Shown here: piece after piece, positions 48,618-57,270 of the stretch | How positions within the stretch are numbered: the stretch's first letter is position 1 | Layout of the letters: every line of letters begins with the position of its first letter | The notes under the pieces: model-generated | What the model saw: only the letters and a program-made list of their open reading frames with translations | Databases searched by the model: none | Told to the model about the DNA's origin: nothing | Position numbers and translations under genes: made by a program | Origin: Streptomyces sp. A0642 | GTDB lineage: Bacteria; Actinomycetota; Actinomycetes; Streptomycetales; Streptomycetaceae | Assembly (NCBI RefSeq): GCF_004795105.1 | Contig: NZ_SSBL01000002.1 | Location: forward strand, 62,001 to 126,000 | Direction of reading: 5' to 3' | Length of the DNA: 64,000 nt

Positions 48618-50855
48618 ATGCCTCGTTTCAGTGTCGTCATCCCCGTGTACAAGGTGCAGGGATACCTCCACGAGTGCCTGGACTCCGTCCTCGGACAGTC
48701 GTTCACGGACGTCGAGGTGATCGCCGTCGACGACTGCTCACCGGATTCCTGCGGGGCGATCATCGACGAGTACGCCGCCCGCGACGCACGCGTGCAGGCC
48801 GTGCACCTGCCGGAGAACGTGGGCCTGGGCCGGGCGCGCAACGCCGGACTGGAGCGCGCGACGGGTGACTACGTCCTCTTCCTCGACAGCGACGACAGCT
48901 ACACCCCCGGCCTGCTGAAGGCGATGGCCGACCGGCTCGACGCGGTCGGGGACCTGGACATCCTCGCCTTCGACCACATACGCACGTACTGGCACGGCAA
49001 GGGCGGCCCCAGCCAGTCCGCGGAGCTGTTCCAACGGGCGGGCACGGACGTCTTCCGTCTCCAGGACCGGCCCGAGTACGTCCATCTGTTCCTGGTGGCC
49101 TGGAACAAGGCGTTCCGCCGCGCGTTCTTCCTGGAGCAGGGCTTCCAGTACGCGCCCGGACTGTACGAGGACGCGCCGGTCAGCCAGATGGCGATGATCA
49201 CGGCCGAGCGCATCGGCTGCCTGAACAGGGTGGGCGTCGAGTACCGCCAGCGCCGCCACGGTGCGATCACGAAGACGCCGGGCCGCAAGCACTTCGACAT
49301 CTTCCCGCAGTACGAGGGCCTGTTCACCTTCCTCGACGGACGCCCCGAGCTGGCCTGGTCCCGGCCCCTGATGTTCGAGCGTGCCGTGCAGCACCTGCTG
49401 TTCACGCTCAAGCGGCCCGAGCGGGTCAGGCCCTCCGACCGCAAGGAGTTCTTCGGCCGCGCCGCGGACTTCTACGCCGCGCACCTCCCGGCCGGCTACA
49501 CGCTGCCCGGCGGATCGCTCGGGGTGCACATGCGCGCCCTGGCCAAGCGGTCCTTCCACGCCTACCGGACGACCGAGTTCGCCGCCCGGGTCAAGAGGAA
49601 GGCGCCGACGAGGGTCCTCGGCGCCACGAACAGGGTCGGCAGGCACGCGGCCGCGAACCTCCACGCGCTGCACCGCCGGCGCTCCCTGGATCCGAACCTC
49701 GCCGTCTACACCTCGTACGAGGACCTGCTGCCCTCCGGCAATCCGGCCGCGGTCTACGAGAAGGCCAAGGAGCTGGCGCCGCACGTGCACGGTGTCTGGG
49801 TGGTGCGCCAGGAACTCGCCGGCCAGGTGCCCGCCGGCGTCGACTACGTGGTGCCCGGCTCCCGCCGCCACGGGGAGGTCACGGCGCGCGCCACGTACTT
49901 CGTGAGCAGCGCCGGCTTCCCGGACGGCATCGCCAAGCGCCCGGGCCAGATCCACCTGCAGACGCACCACGGCACCCCGCTCAAGCGCATGGGCATGGAC
50001 CTGAAGGAGTACCCGGCCGCCACCCGGAGCATGAGCTTCGACCGCCTGCTGGCGCAGGTGAGCCGCTGGGACCTCAGCCTCTCCTCCAACCAGCACTCCA
50101 CGGAGCAGTGGCAGCGGGTGTACCCGGGGAGGTTCGAGTCCCTCGACGCGGGCTACCCGCGCAACGACCGCTTCTACACCGCCGGCGCGGACGACGTCGC
50201 CGCCGTGCGCGAGCGGCTCGGCATCCCCGAGGGCAGGACCGCCCTGCTGTACGCGCCGACCTACCGCGACTACCGCAAGGACTGGACGCCCACCTTCGAC
50301 CCGGCCCGCGTGGCCGAGGCCCTGGGGGACGACTTCGTCCTCCTGATCCGCACCCACCCCCTCGACGGCCGGAACACGCGGCTGAGCGACCTCGCGGGAC
50401 AGGGCAACATCATCGACGTGTCCGGCCACCCGTCCGTCGAGGACCTCTGCCTGGCGGCGGACGCGCTGATCGCGGACTACTCGTCGCTCACCTTCGACTA
50501 CGCCAACCTGGACCGCCCCATCGTCATCGACGCGGCCGACTGGAAGGTCTACACCCAGGTCCGCGGCGTCACGTTCGACCTCCTCTCCGGCCGGCCGGGC
50601 GACACCCCCGGGCCGGTGGCGACGACGGAGGACGAGCTCGTCGACATCTTCCGCAGCGGCCGCTGGTCCGATCCCGAGGCCACGGCGCTGCGGAGCGCCT
50701 TCCGCGAGCGCTTCTGCCCGTACGACGACGGCCACGCCGCCGAACGCGTCGTCCGCCGGCTCTTCCTCGGCCAGGACGCCGAGCCGGCGATCGTCCCGCT
50801 GCCGCAGCGCACCCCCGCGCCGAAGCCGGCGGCGAGGCGCCATGCCGGGCTGTGA
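48618..50855 (+). CDS. Bifunctional glycosyltransferase family 2 / CDP-glycerol glycerophosphotransferase
   Basis: The 745-residue protein has two catalytic parts. Residues 1-240 are a GT-A sugar transferase (FSVVIPVYKVQGYLHECLDS, NVGLGRARNAGL, YVLFLDSDDSYTPG). Residues 370-720 are a TagF/TagB-like glycerophosphotransferase (IHLQTHHGTPLKRMGMDL, NDRFYTAG, LLYAPTYRDYRKDW, LLIRTHPL, ADALIADYSSLTFDYANLDRP). It would build a glycerol- or ribitol-phosphate wall polymer at the inner membrane face. GGAG lies ten bases before ATG 48618. It stands alone, divergent from the GT-C-like membrane gene. Confidence 0.9.
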   Translation: MPRFSVVIPVYKVQGYLHECLDSVLGQSFTDVEVIAVDDCSPDSCGAIIDEYAARDARVQAVHLPENVGLGRARNAGLERATGDYVLFLDSDDSYTPGLLKAMADRLDAVGDLDILAFDHIRTYWHGKGGPSQSAELFQRAGTDVFRLQDRPEYVHLFLVAWNKAFRRAFFLEQGFQYAPGLYEDAPVSQMAMITAERIGCLNRVGVEYRQRRHGAITKTPGRKHFDIFPQYEGLFTFLDGRPELAWSRPLMFERAVQHLLFTLKRPERVRPSDRKEFFGRAADFYAAHLPAGYTLPGGSLGVHMRALAKRSFHAYRTTEFAARVKRKAPTRVLGATNRVGRHAAANLHALHRRRSLDPNLAVYTSYEDLLPSGNPAAVYEKAKELAPHVHGVWVVRQELAGQVPAGVDYVVPGSRRHGEVTARATYFVSSAGFPDGIAKRPGQIHLQTHHGTPLKRMGMDLKEYPAATRSMSFDRLLAQVSRWDLSLSSNQHSTEQWQRVYPGRFESLDAGYPRNDRFYTAGADDVAAVRERLGIPEGRTALLYAPTYRDYRKDWTPTFDPARVAEALGDDFVLLIRTHPLDGRNTRLSDLAGQGNIIDVSGHPSVEDLCLAADALIADYSSLTFDYANLDRPIVIDAADWKVYTQVRGVTFDLLSGRPGDTPGPVATTEDELVDIFRSGRWSDPEATALRSAFRERFCPYDDGHAAERVVRRLFLGQDAEPAIVPLPQRTPAPKPAARRHAGL

Positions 50856-51013
50856 CGACCACGGCTTTCTCGCGTGCCCATCGGCCCGGTGATCGCGGGA
50901 ACCGCCGTCCTGGGCCGTGGCCGCGACGGGGACGGGCCGCCGATGCCGGGACGGGACCGTACGCGACGGACGCCGGACGGGCGGGAGCGCGCGCCCGTGC
51001 AGGCGGTCCGGCG

Positions 51014-51096
51014 TCAGACGGCTCCGGCGGTCAGGCGGCTCCGGCGGTCAGGCGGCTCCAGCGGTCAGGCGGTCAGGCGGTCAGGCGGTCAGGCGG
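51014..51096. repeat. Compound tandem repeat: three 17-mers then four 8-mers
   Basis: TCAGGCGGCTCCGGCGG-type 17-mers occupy 51014-51030, 51031-51047 and 51048-51064. Exact TCAGGCGG 8-mers follow at 51065, 51073, 51081 and 51089. The 8-mer is the 17-mer with nine bases missing. The array ends at the stop codon of the following minus-strand gene (51097). In the minus direction the last unit contributes to the stop region, so the array may have grown from the gene's 3' end. Confidence 0.85.
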
Positions 51097-51936
51097 TCAG
51101 GGTGACTTCGGCCACACGTAGAGCGTGCCGCTGACCGACGCCTCGTCCGATCCGTCGTCGATGTGCTCGATGAGCGCCATGGAGACGGCGCCCCGGTCCG
51201 TGACGGAGCAGAGCGCCGCGCCTTCGACGAAACCGCGCTTGCGGCGTTCGTAACTGTCGAGAAGACCGAGCGCCCCGAAGCCGGTCGCCGAAGCCGCCTT
51301 GCACGAATCGAAGGACTTCGGCATATCGGCCTGGAGGAGCCCCACGCGGGTGTTGGGCAGGGCGCGCACCCGGTAGTTGTCGCTGTCCCAGCACCTGAGG
51401 GGCCAGTAGAGGAGCTCGGCCCCGCGGGGGTCCTTCGCCGCGCCGTTGTCCTCGCCCCTGCCCGCGGGTTCCACGCGGCTGCTGCCGTCGTCGAGATCCA
51501 CGAGCTGCTGTTCGTTCTGGTTGCAGGGGGCGGGTGCGAGCCCCCACATCGCCCTGACCGCCTCCGCGTACCCGGCCGGCGCCGTGAGATCGGCGTCGGA
51601 GGAGGACGAGACGCCCGGGGACGGGGAGGCCGAGGCGTCCGGAGTCGCACGCGGCGACGCGCTTTCCGCCGACGCGTGGTCCGGGCTCTTCGGTCCGGTC
51701 GGCCCGGTCCGCGCGCTGCTGGACGCCGGGGCGGGGGCCGGAGCGGGGGCCGCGGCAGGACCGGGGTCGTTGCTGACGATCAGGGTCGCCAGGATGCCGG
51801 CCAGCGGGATGGCGATCCCGCCGACCCACCATGACCACCGGGGAGGGCCCAGGTGCGGCGGGGGCGGAGAGGGCGGCGGCGGGGTGCCGGGCGGTCGGGA
51901 AGGAGGCGGGGGGAATCCCCCTGGACCTGTGGTCAT
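51097..51936 (-). CDS. Membrane-anchored hypothetical protein with proline-rich N-terminus
   Basis: The 279-residue protein has a cytoplasmic Pro-rich tail (residues 1-33, runs of PPPP), one membrane helix at about 36-55 (WWVGGIAIPLAGILATLIVS), and a long Ala/Pro/Ser linker (56-125). An extracellular domain follows with four Cys (PCNQNEQQ, RCWDSDN, DSCKAAS, ALCSVTD) that could form two disulphides. No domain was recognised. ATG 51936 is chosen. An upstream frame reaches 52134, but that would place start codons in the divergent riboswitch promoter region. The stop codon abuts the tandem repeat array. Confidence 0.72.
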   Translation of the reverse strand: MTTGPGGFPPPPSRPPGTPPPPSPPPPHLGPPRWSWWVGGIAIPLAGILATLIVSNDPGPAAAPAPAPAPASSSARTGPTGPKSPDHASAESASPRATPDASASPSPGVSSSSDADLTAPAGYAEAVRAMWGLAPAPCNQNEQQLVDLDDGSSRVEPAGRGEDNGAAKDPRGAELLYWPLRCWDSDNYRVRALPNTRVGLLQADMPKSFDSCKAASATGFGALGLLDSYERRKRGFVEGAALCSVTDRGAVSMALIEHIDDGSDEASVSGTLYVWPKSP

Positions 51937-52374
51937 GTCCGCCCGCCCCTTCAACCCGACTGATGTGCAAGCCGGTTGCAGTTTAACGATCACCCCTCGA
52001 AAGAGCCATGCGCGTTTTCGGGGACCCCGGGCGCATCCCGGGCCGTCCGCAGGGTCCTCTGCCGTCGTGGGACGGGCCGCCCCGTCCCGAGGCCCTCCGG
52101 AACCCGCCCGGTAGAGTGAGCGCGTCGTCATCATGCCCGTTCAGGGGAAAGCCGGTGCGAATCCGGCGCTGACCCGCAGCCGTAACCGCCTCGGCGTGCG
52201 GGAGCCGCCTTCCGGCTCCCCTCGTCCGGTGGAAGCCGGAATGCCCTGCTCGTGGCGTGACCGGCTCGCGCCGTCGGGACCCCCCGTCGGCCGGCACCGT
52301 CGAGGTATACGGAGCCGGAGCCTGGTGCCTGTGTGTGCCTGTGCCCGGTTCCCCCAGGAGAGGCACCGCCCGCC
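51937..52374. other. Divergent regulatory region upstream of the cobalamin-type operon
   Basis: These 438 bases contain no supportable gene. 52132-52254 is the cobalamin riboswitch. The 195 bases before it should hold the promoters of both divergent genes; GTAGAGTG near 52111 could be a -10 region for the riboswitch transcript. Between the riboswitch and the coding start are about 120 bases that could contain the expression platform. Confidence 0.6.
52132..52254 (+). promoter_or_regulatory. Cobalamin (B12) riboswitch
   Basis: The leader contains the conserved aptamer elements in order: GGGGAAAGCCGGTGCGAATC, CGGCGCTGACCCGCAGCCGTAACCG (split at 52166-52189), a GC-rich variable stem (GGAGCCG/CGGCTCC at 52201-52219), and the B12-box-like GGAAGCCGGAATGCCCTGC near 52231. 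The whole lies about 120 bp before the first gene of an ECF-type transport operon. High adenosyl- or methylcobalamin would be expected to shut the operon off. Exact ends are approximate. Confidence 0.9.
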
Positions 52375-53634
52375 ATGACCGTACGCCGCAGCGCAGCTGC
52401 GCTCGCCGCCACCGCCACCGTGCTCTGTGCGGCCGCAGCTCCGGCCGCGGTTGCCGCGCCGTCCCCCTCCCCCTCGCCGTCCACGGCCCTGCCCTCGGGG
52501 CTGTACGGCACGAAGGACCCGACGTACGACGGGGTGTGGCGGCAGTCGCTGGCCTTCGTCTCGCAGCGGGCCGTGGGCGTCTCGCCCGCCGCCAAGGCCG
52601 TCGACTGGCTGATCGGCCAGCAGTGCGACAGCGGGGCGTTCCCCGCGTACCGGCCGGACCCCTCCGTGCCCTGCGACGCCAAGACCATGATCGACACCAA
52701 CGCGACGGCCGCCGCCGTGCAGGCGCTGCACGAGGTCCGGGGACACGAGGATCTCGTGCACAACGGGGTCGCCTGGCTGAAGTCGGTACAGAACAAGGAC
52801 GGCGGCTGGGGTTACACCGCCGGCAGCCCGAGTGACGCGAACTCGACCTCGATCGTGATCGGCGCCCTCGCCCGGGCCGGCGAGAAGCTCGGGGACGTGA
52901 CGAACGACGCCGGCAAGACGCCGTACGACGCCCTGCTCACCTTCGCCATCCCGTGCGGCGGCAAGGACGGCGGCGCGTTCGCCTACCAGCCCGACAAGGC
53001 CGGCAAGCTCGTCGCGAACGGTGACGCCACCGCGGCCGCCGTCCTCGGTTCGCTCGGCAAGGGACTCGTCGTCGGCGACAACGCCGCCGTGAAGGACCCC
53101 GCCTGCACCGAGGGCAGCGCCCTCAAGCCCGAACAGGCCGCCCAGAACGGCGCCTCCTACCTCGCCGGGGCCCTCGCGAAGACCGGCCACCTCGACTCGC
53201 CGCCGATGCCCGGCGCCGAGGACAGTGCCCCGCAGCCCGACTTCGGCAACACCGCCGACGCCGTGGTCGCCCTGTCCGCGGCCGGTCACAAGGACAAGGC
53301 CGCCGCCTCCGTGAAGTGGCTGGAGGAGAACTCCGCGGCCTGGGCGAAGGAGAACGGCCCCGCTGCCTACGCCCAGCTCGTCATGGCCGCCCACTCCACC
53401 GACGCCGACGTCCACGACTTCGGCGGCGCCGACCTCGTCGCCCAGCTGAACGCGACCGGGCCCGCGCCCTCCACCGACAAGAAGCCGACCGCGAGCGCCA
53501 CCGAGGAAGAGCAGAAGGACAGCGGCGACGGGGACGGGATCGGCGGTGTCTGGTGGTTCGTCGGGATCGGCCTCGCGGTCGGCGCCGGCGCCGGATTCCT
53601 GATCAGCGGCCGCCGCAAGAACCAGCAGCTGTGA
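52375..53634 (+). CDS. Secreted alpha/alpha-barrel protein, transcobalamin-like, membrane-anchored
   Basis: The 419-residue protein has a signal peptide (residues 1-27, ending AVAAP). Repeated helix pairs with Q-W/D-G motifs follow (VDWLIGQQCDSGAFPAY, GVAWLKSVQNKDGGWGYT, ASVKWLEENSAAWAKENG), the pattern of the squalene-cyclase/prenyltransferase alpha6-alpha6 toroid. A Thr/Glu/Asp linker then a single C-terminal helix with positive tail (VWWFVGIGLAVGAGAGFLIS, then GRRKN) anchors it outside the membrane. Databases usually call such proteins prenyltransferases. The riboswitch and ECF genes instead suggest vitamin capture, since animal transcobalamin and intrinsic factor use this fold. ATG 52375 follows AGGAGAGG. 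It overlaps the next gene by GTGA. Confidence 0.82.
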   Translation: MTVRRSAAALAATATVLCAAAAPAAVAAPSPSPSPSTALPSGLYGTKDPTYDGVWRQSLAFVSQRAVGVSPAAKAVDWLIGQQCDSGAFPAYRPDPSVPCDAKTMIDTNATAAAVQALHEVRGHEDLVHNGVAWLKSVQNKDGGWGYTAGSPSDANSTSIVIGALARAGEKLGDVTNDAGKTPYDALLTFAIPCGGKDGGAFAYQPDKAGKLVANGDATAAAVLGSLGKGLVVGDNAAVKDPACTEGSALKPEQAAQNGASYLAGALAKTGHLDSPPMPGAEDSAPQPDFGNTADAVVALSAAGHKDKAAASVKWLEENSAAWAKENGPAAYAQLVMAAHSTDADVHDFGGADLVAQLNATGPAPSTDKKPTASATEEEQKDSGDGDGIGGVWWFVGIGLAVGAGAGFLISGRRKNQQL

Positions 53635-54371
53635 GTACGCGCCAGGGCGTGGCCGCCCGGCCCGTGGCCACCCGGCAGCCCCTGAGGCGCGCCGGGCGGG
53701 CCACCGTGCTGCTGGTGGTCCTGGGCGCCGTCCTGGCCGTGCTCGGTACCGGCACGGCCCAGGCGGCGGGCTACCGCTACTGGTCGTTCTGGGAGGGCTC
53801 CGGCAGCGGGTGGGCGTATGCCACCCAGGGGCCGTCCCTGGTCCGCCCCGACGACGGTTCGGTGCAGGGCTTCCGGTTCTCCGTGAGCGCGGACTCGCAG
53901 GACGCGGCCAAGCCGCGCCGCTCCCCCGGCTTCGCGGAGATCTGCGCGCACACGCCTGCCGCCTCCGGCGCCAAGCGGATCGCGCTCGTCATCGATCCCG
54001 GTACGGCCGCAGACGCCCCGGACGGGGAGACCCCGCCCGCACCGCGGACCGCGTGCGCGCGGGTCCCGGAGGACGCGAGCAGTGCGGACGCCCTCGCCTC
54101 GGTGGCCAAGCCGCTGCGGTACGGCAGTGACGCGCTGCTCTGCGCGATCTCCGGCTACCCGGCCTCCGGCTGCGGTGAACAGGTGACGGGGGACGGGGAC
54201 GCGGGCGGCGGCAGGACCGCCGACGCCTCGGCCCCCAGCTCGGCGGGCGTCACCGCCGGCGGCCACGGTCCGGACGGGGGCGGGCCGTCCGCCGGGGTCC
54301 TCGTCGGGGTCGCCGCCGTCCTCCTCCTCGGCATCGCCGCCGTCGCGCAGGCCCGCCGCCGCCGCGGATGA
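53631..54371 (+). CDS. SCO2322-like secreted membrane-anchored protein in the ECF operon
   Basis: The 246-residue protein has a long N-terminal signal (hydrophobic core VLLVVLGAVLAVLGTGTAQA). Its extracellular domain starts GYRYWSFWEGSGSGWAYATQ, rich in aromatic residues, and contains four Cys (EICAHT, TACARV, ALLCAIS, SGCGEQ). A Gly/Ala/Ser linker and C-terminal membrane helix (GVLVGVAAVLLLGIAAVAQA, then RRRRG) follow. This pattern recalls the SCO2322 family of Streptomyces. The W-x-Y-x-T-Q-G-P stretch is reminiscent of the small beta-domain (DUF4430) that completes transcobalamins. It might form a two-part receptor with the preceding toroid protein; that is inference. GTG 53631 and ATGA at its end couple it to both neighbours. 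Confidence 0.75.
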   Translation: MSTRQGVAARPVATRQPLRRAGRATVLLVVLGAVLAVLGTGTAQAAGYRYWSFWEGSGSGWAYATQGPSLVRPDDGSVQGFRFSVSADSQDAAKPRRSPGFAEICAHTPAASGAKRIALVIDPGTAADAPDGETPPAPRTACARVPEDASSADALASVAKPLRYGSDALLCAISGYPASGCGEQVTGDGDAGGGRTADASAPSSAGVTAGGHGPDGGGPSAGVLVGVAAVLLLGIAAVAQARRRRG

Positions 54372-55555
54372 CCGGCACGACGCCCGGCCGCACGGACGCG
54401 TCGGCGGACCTGATCCGGGCCTGGCGCGCCCCGGCCGCCTCCCGGAGCAACGCACTGCCCGCCGGGGCCTGGTGGCTGTGGGCGCTCGGGCTCGCCACCG
54501 CCGCGTCCCGGACCACCAACCCGCTGCTGCTCGGCCTGCTGGTCGGCGTGGCCGGCTACGTCGTGGCCGCGCGCCGCACGGACGCCCCATGGGCCCGGTC
54601 CTACGGGGCGTTCATCAAGATCGGGCTGTTCGTCATCGGCGTGCGGCTGGTCTTCTCCGTCTTCCTCGGCTCCCCGATCCCCGGCACGCACGTCGTCTTC
54701 ACGCTTCCGGAGGCGCCGCTCCCGGAGTGGGCGCAGGGTGTCCGGATCGGGGGCCGGGTGACCGCGGAACAGCTGGTGTTCGCGCTGTACGACGGGGCGA
54801 AGCTGGCCGCGCTGCTGATCTGTGTCGGCGCGGCGAACTCCCTCGCCAATCCGGCCCGGCTGCTGAAGTCCCTGCCCGGTGCGCTGTACGAGGCCGGGGT
54901 GGCCGTCGTCGTCGCGATGACGTTCGCCCCGAACATGGTCGCCGACGTGATGCGGCTGCGCACGGCCCGGCGGCTGCGCGGCCGGCCGACCGGCGGGGTG
55001 CGGGCCGTCCTCCAGATCGGGCTTCCGGTCCTGGAGGGCGCGCTGGAGCGGTCGGTCGCGGTGGCGGCCTCGATGGACGCCCGCGGCTACGGCCGCACCG
55101 CACAGGTGCCGGCCGTCGTCCGGCACACGACGAACGTCCTCACGCTCGGCGGGCTGCTGGGCGTCTGCGCCGGCACGTACGGGCTGCTCGCCGCACAGGG
55201 TGCGGTGTACGGGGTGCCGCTGCTGATCGCCGGCCTCGTCGCGGCGATGGCCGGGCTGCGGCTCGGCGGGGCGCGGTCGGTGCGGACCCGGTACCGGCCC
55301 GACCACTGGGGCGCCCGGGCCTGGCTGGTCGCGGGGTCCGGTGCGGCGGTCGCCGTGGCGATGATCTGGGCGGGCGGTGCGGATCCGGCGGCGCTGCACC
55401 CCGGGGTCGTACCGCTGACCGCGCCCGTGCTGCCGTTGTGGCCGGCCGCCGCCGTACTGACCGGTCTGCTGCCGGCGGTGGTCGCGCCCGTGCCGCCTCC
55501 CCCCGCAGGCTCGCCCGTCCCGCCTTCCCCCACGGGCTTCGAGGAGCAGGTGTGA
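54368..55555 (+). CDS. ECF transporter transmembrane (T) component, CbiQ/EcfT-like
   Basis: The 395-residue protein has eight or so membrane helices. The EcfT coupling motifs appear in the middle as SLANPARLLKSLPGALYEAG and near residue 245 as SMDARGYGR (the Ala-Arg-Gly signature that contacts the ATPases). The C-terminal third adds three further helices beyond a minimal EcfT. It transmits ATP hydrolysis to the substrate-binding S component. ATG 54368 overlaps the upstream stop (ATGA), and GTGA leads into the ATPase gene. Confidence 0.88.
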   Translation: MTGTTPGRTDASADLIRAWRAPAASRSNALPAGAWWLWALGLATAASRTTNPLLLGLLVGVAGYVVAARRTDAPWARSYGAFIKIGLFVIGVRLVFSVFLGSPIPGTHVVFTLPEAPLPEWAQGVRIGGRVTAEQLVFALYDGAKLAALLICVGAANSLANPARLLKSLPGALYEAGVAVVVAMTFAPNMVADVMRLRTARRLRGRPTGGVRAVLQIGLPVLEGALERSVAVAASMDARGYGRTAQVPAVVRHTTNVLTLGGLLGVCAGTYGLLAAQGAVYGVPLLIAGLVAAMAGLRLGGARSVRTRYRPDHWGARAWLVAGSGAAVAVAMIWAGGADPAALHPGVVPLTAPVLPLWPAAAVLTGLLPAVVAPVPPPPAGSPVPPSPTGFEEQV

Positions 55556-57270
55556 TCCGGTTCGACGATGTTTCGGTGCAGTACGAGGGCGTGGACCGCC
55601 CCACCCTGTCGGGCGTCGACCTGACCGTCCCCGAGGGTGAGCTGGTGCTGCTCGTCGGCCCGTCCGGGGTCGGCAAGTCGACTTTGCTGGGTGCGGTCTC
55701 GGGACTCGTGCCGCACTTCACCGGCGGCCGGCTGACCGGGCGCGTCACCGTCGGCGGGCGGGACACCCGCACGCACAAGCCCCGGGAGCTCGCCGATCTG
55801 GTCGGCACCGTGGGCCAGGACCCGCTCTCCCACTTCGTGACGGACACCGTCGAGGACGAGCTGGCGTACGGCATGGAGTCCCTGGGCCTCGCCCCCGACG
55901 TGATGCGCCGGCGGGTCGAGGAGACCCTGGACCTGCTGGGTCTGGCCGGGCTGCGCGACCGGCCGATCGCCACCCTGTCCGGAGGCCAGCAGCAGCGGGT
56001 CGCGATCGGTTCGGTCCTGACCCCGCACCCCCGGGTCCTGGTGCTGGACGAGCCGACGTCCGCGCTGGACCCCGCGGCGGCCGAGGAGGTCCTCGCGGTG
56101 CTCCAGCGGCTCGTCCACGACCTGGGGACGACGGTGCTGATGGCGGAGCACCGGCTGGAGCGCGTGGTGCAGTACGCGGACCAGGTCGTCCTGCTGCCGT
56201 CGCCGGGCGCCGCCCCCGTGATGGGCGCGCCGGCCGAGGTGATGGCCGTCTCTCCGGTGCATCCGCCGGTGGTGTCGCTGGGCCGGCTGGCCGGCTGGGA
56301 GCCGCTGCCGCTGTCGGTCCGTGATGCCCGGCGCCGGGCGTCGGGGATGCGTGAGCGGCTGGCGGGCGTGGAGCCCGGGCCGGTCGGCGGTGGCGGCGGA
56401 GGCCGGACAACGCTCCCTCCCCCGTCGCCCCGCCCCGCACCGCGGCCGTCCGCCCTCGCCCGGCTGTTCGGCCGCGCCCCGCGGGAACGGCACGAAGAGC
56501 CCGTCACCGACGCCACCACCCGCGTCGAACGCCTCGCGGTGCGGCGCGGAAGGGTCGAGGCGCTGCGCCGGGTGACACTCACCGTCGCCCCCGGCGAGAC
56601 GGTCGCCCTGATGGGGCGCAACGGCGCGGGCAAGTCCACCCTGCTCTCCGCCCTGGTCGGCATGGTCGAGCCCACCTCCGGCACCGTGCTCGTCGGCGGG
56701 CGCACCCCGCACCGCACCCCGCCGCCCGAGATGGTGCGCCGCGTGGGTCTCGTACCGCAGGAGCCGCGTGATCTGCTGTACGCGGACACCGTGGCCGCCG
56801 AGTGCGCGGCGGCCGACGCCGACGCGGGCGCCGCGCCGGGCAGCTGCCGGGCGCTGGTCTCCGAGCTGCTGCCCGGGGTCGCGGACGCCACGCACCCCCG
56901 TGATCTGTCCGAGGGGCAGCGGCTCGCCCTGGCGCTCGCGCTCGTGCTCACCGCCCGGCCCCCGCTGCTGCTCCTGGACGAACCGACCCGCGGGCTGGAC
57001 TACGCGGCGAAGGCCCGGCTCGTGGGGGTGCTGCGCGCGCTGGCGGCCGACGGCCATGCGATCGTGCTGGCCACGCATGACGTGGAGCTGGCCGCCGAGC
57101 TGGCCTACCGGGTGGTGATCCTCGCCGACGGGGAGGTCGTCGCGGACGGGCCGACCCCGCAGGTCGTGGTGTCCTCACCCGCGTTCGCCCCGCAGATCGC
57201 CAAGGTCCTCGCCCCGCAGGAGTGGCTCACCGTGTCGCAGGTGCGCGAGGCGCTGGGAGGTGCCGGGTGA
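55552..57270 (+). CDS. Fused duplicate ABC ATPase of ECF transporter (EcfA1-EcfA2)
   Basis: The 572-residue protein has two complete ATPase domains. Domain 1 (1-235) has GPSGVGKST, QDPLSHFVTDTVEDELAYG (ECF Q-loop), LSGGQQQRVAIG and VLVLDEPTSALDP. Domain 2 (325-560) has GRNGAGKST, PQEPRDLLYADTVAAEC, a modified signature LSEGQRLALALAL and LLLLDEPTRGLDY. A Pro/Gly-rich linker of about 80 residues joins them. It is the energy module that binds the T component. The altered second signature suggests one site hydrolyses ATP less efficiently. GTG 55552 overlaps the T-component stop. Confidence 0.9.
   Translation: MIRFDDVSVQYEGVDRPTLSGVDLTVPEGELVLLVGPSGVGKSTLLGAVSGLVPHFTGGRLTGRVTVGGRDTRTHKPRELADLVGTVGQDPLSHFVTDTVEDELAYGMESLGLAPDVMRRRVEETLDLLGLAGLRDRPIATLSGGQQQRVAIGSVLTPHPRVLVLDEPTSALDPAAAEEVLAVLQRLVHDLGTTVLMAEHRLERVVQYADQVVLLPSPGAAPVMGAPAEVMAVSPVHPPVVSLGRLAGWEPLPLSVRDARRRASGMRERLAGVEPGPVGGGGGGRTTLPPPSPRPAPRPSALARLFGRAPRERHEEPVTDATTRVERLAVRRGRVEALRRVTLTVAPGETVALMGRNGAGKSTLLSALVGMVEPTSGTVLVGGRTPHRTPPPEMVRRVGLVPQEPRDLLYADTVAAECAAADADAGAAPGSCRALVSELLPGVADATHPRDLSEGQRLALALALVLTARPPLLLLDEPTRGLDYAAKARLVGVLRALAADGHAIVLATHDVELAAELAYRVVILADGEVVADGPTPQVVVSSPAFAPQIAKVLAPQEWLTVSQVREALGGAG

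Noticed and set aside
51001-51100. CRISPR-like array
   Set aside because: The repeats are 17 and 8 bp with no unique spacers, so this is a simple tandem repeat.
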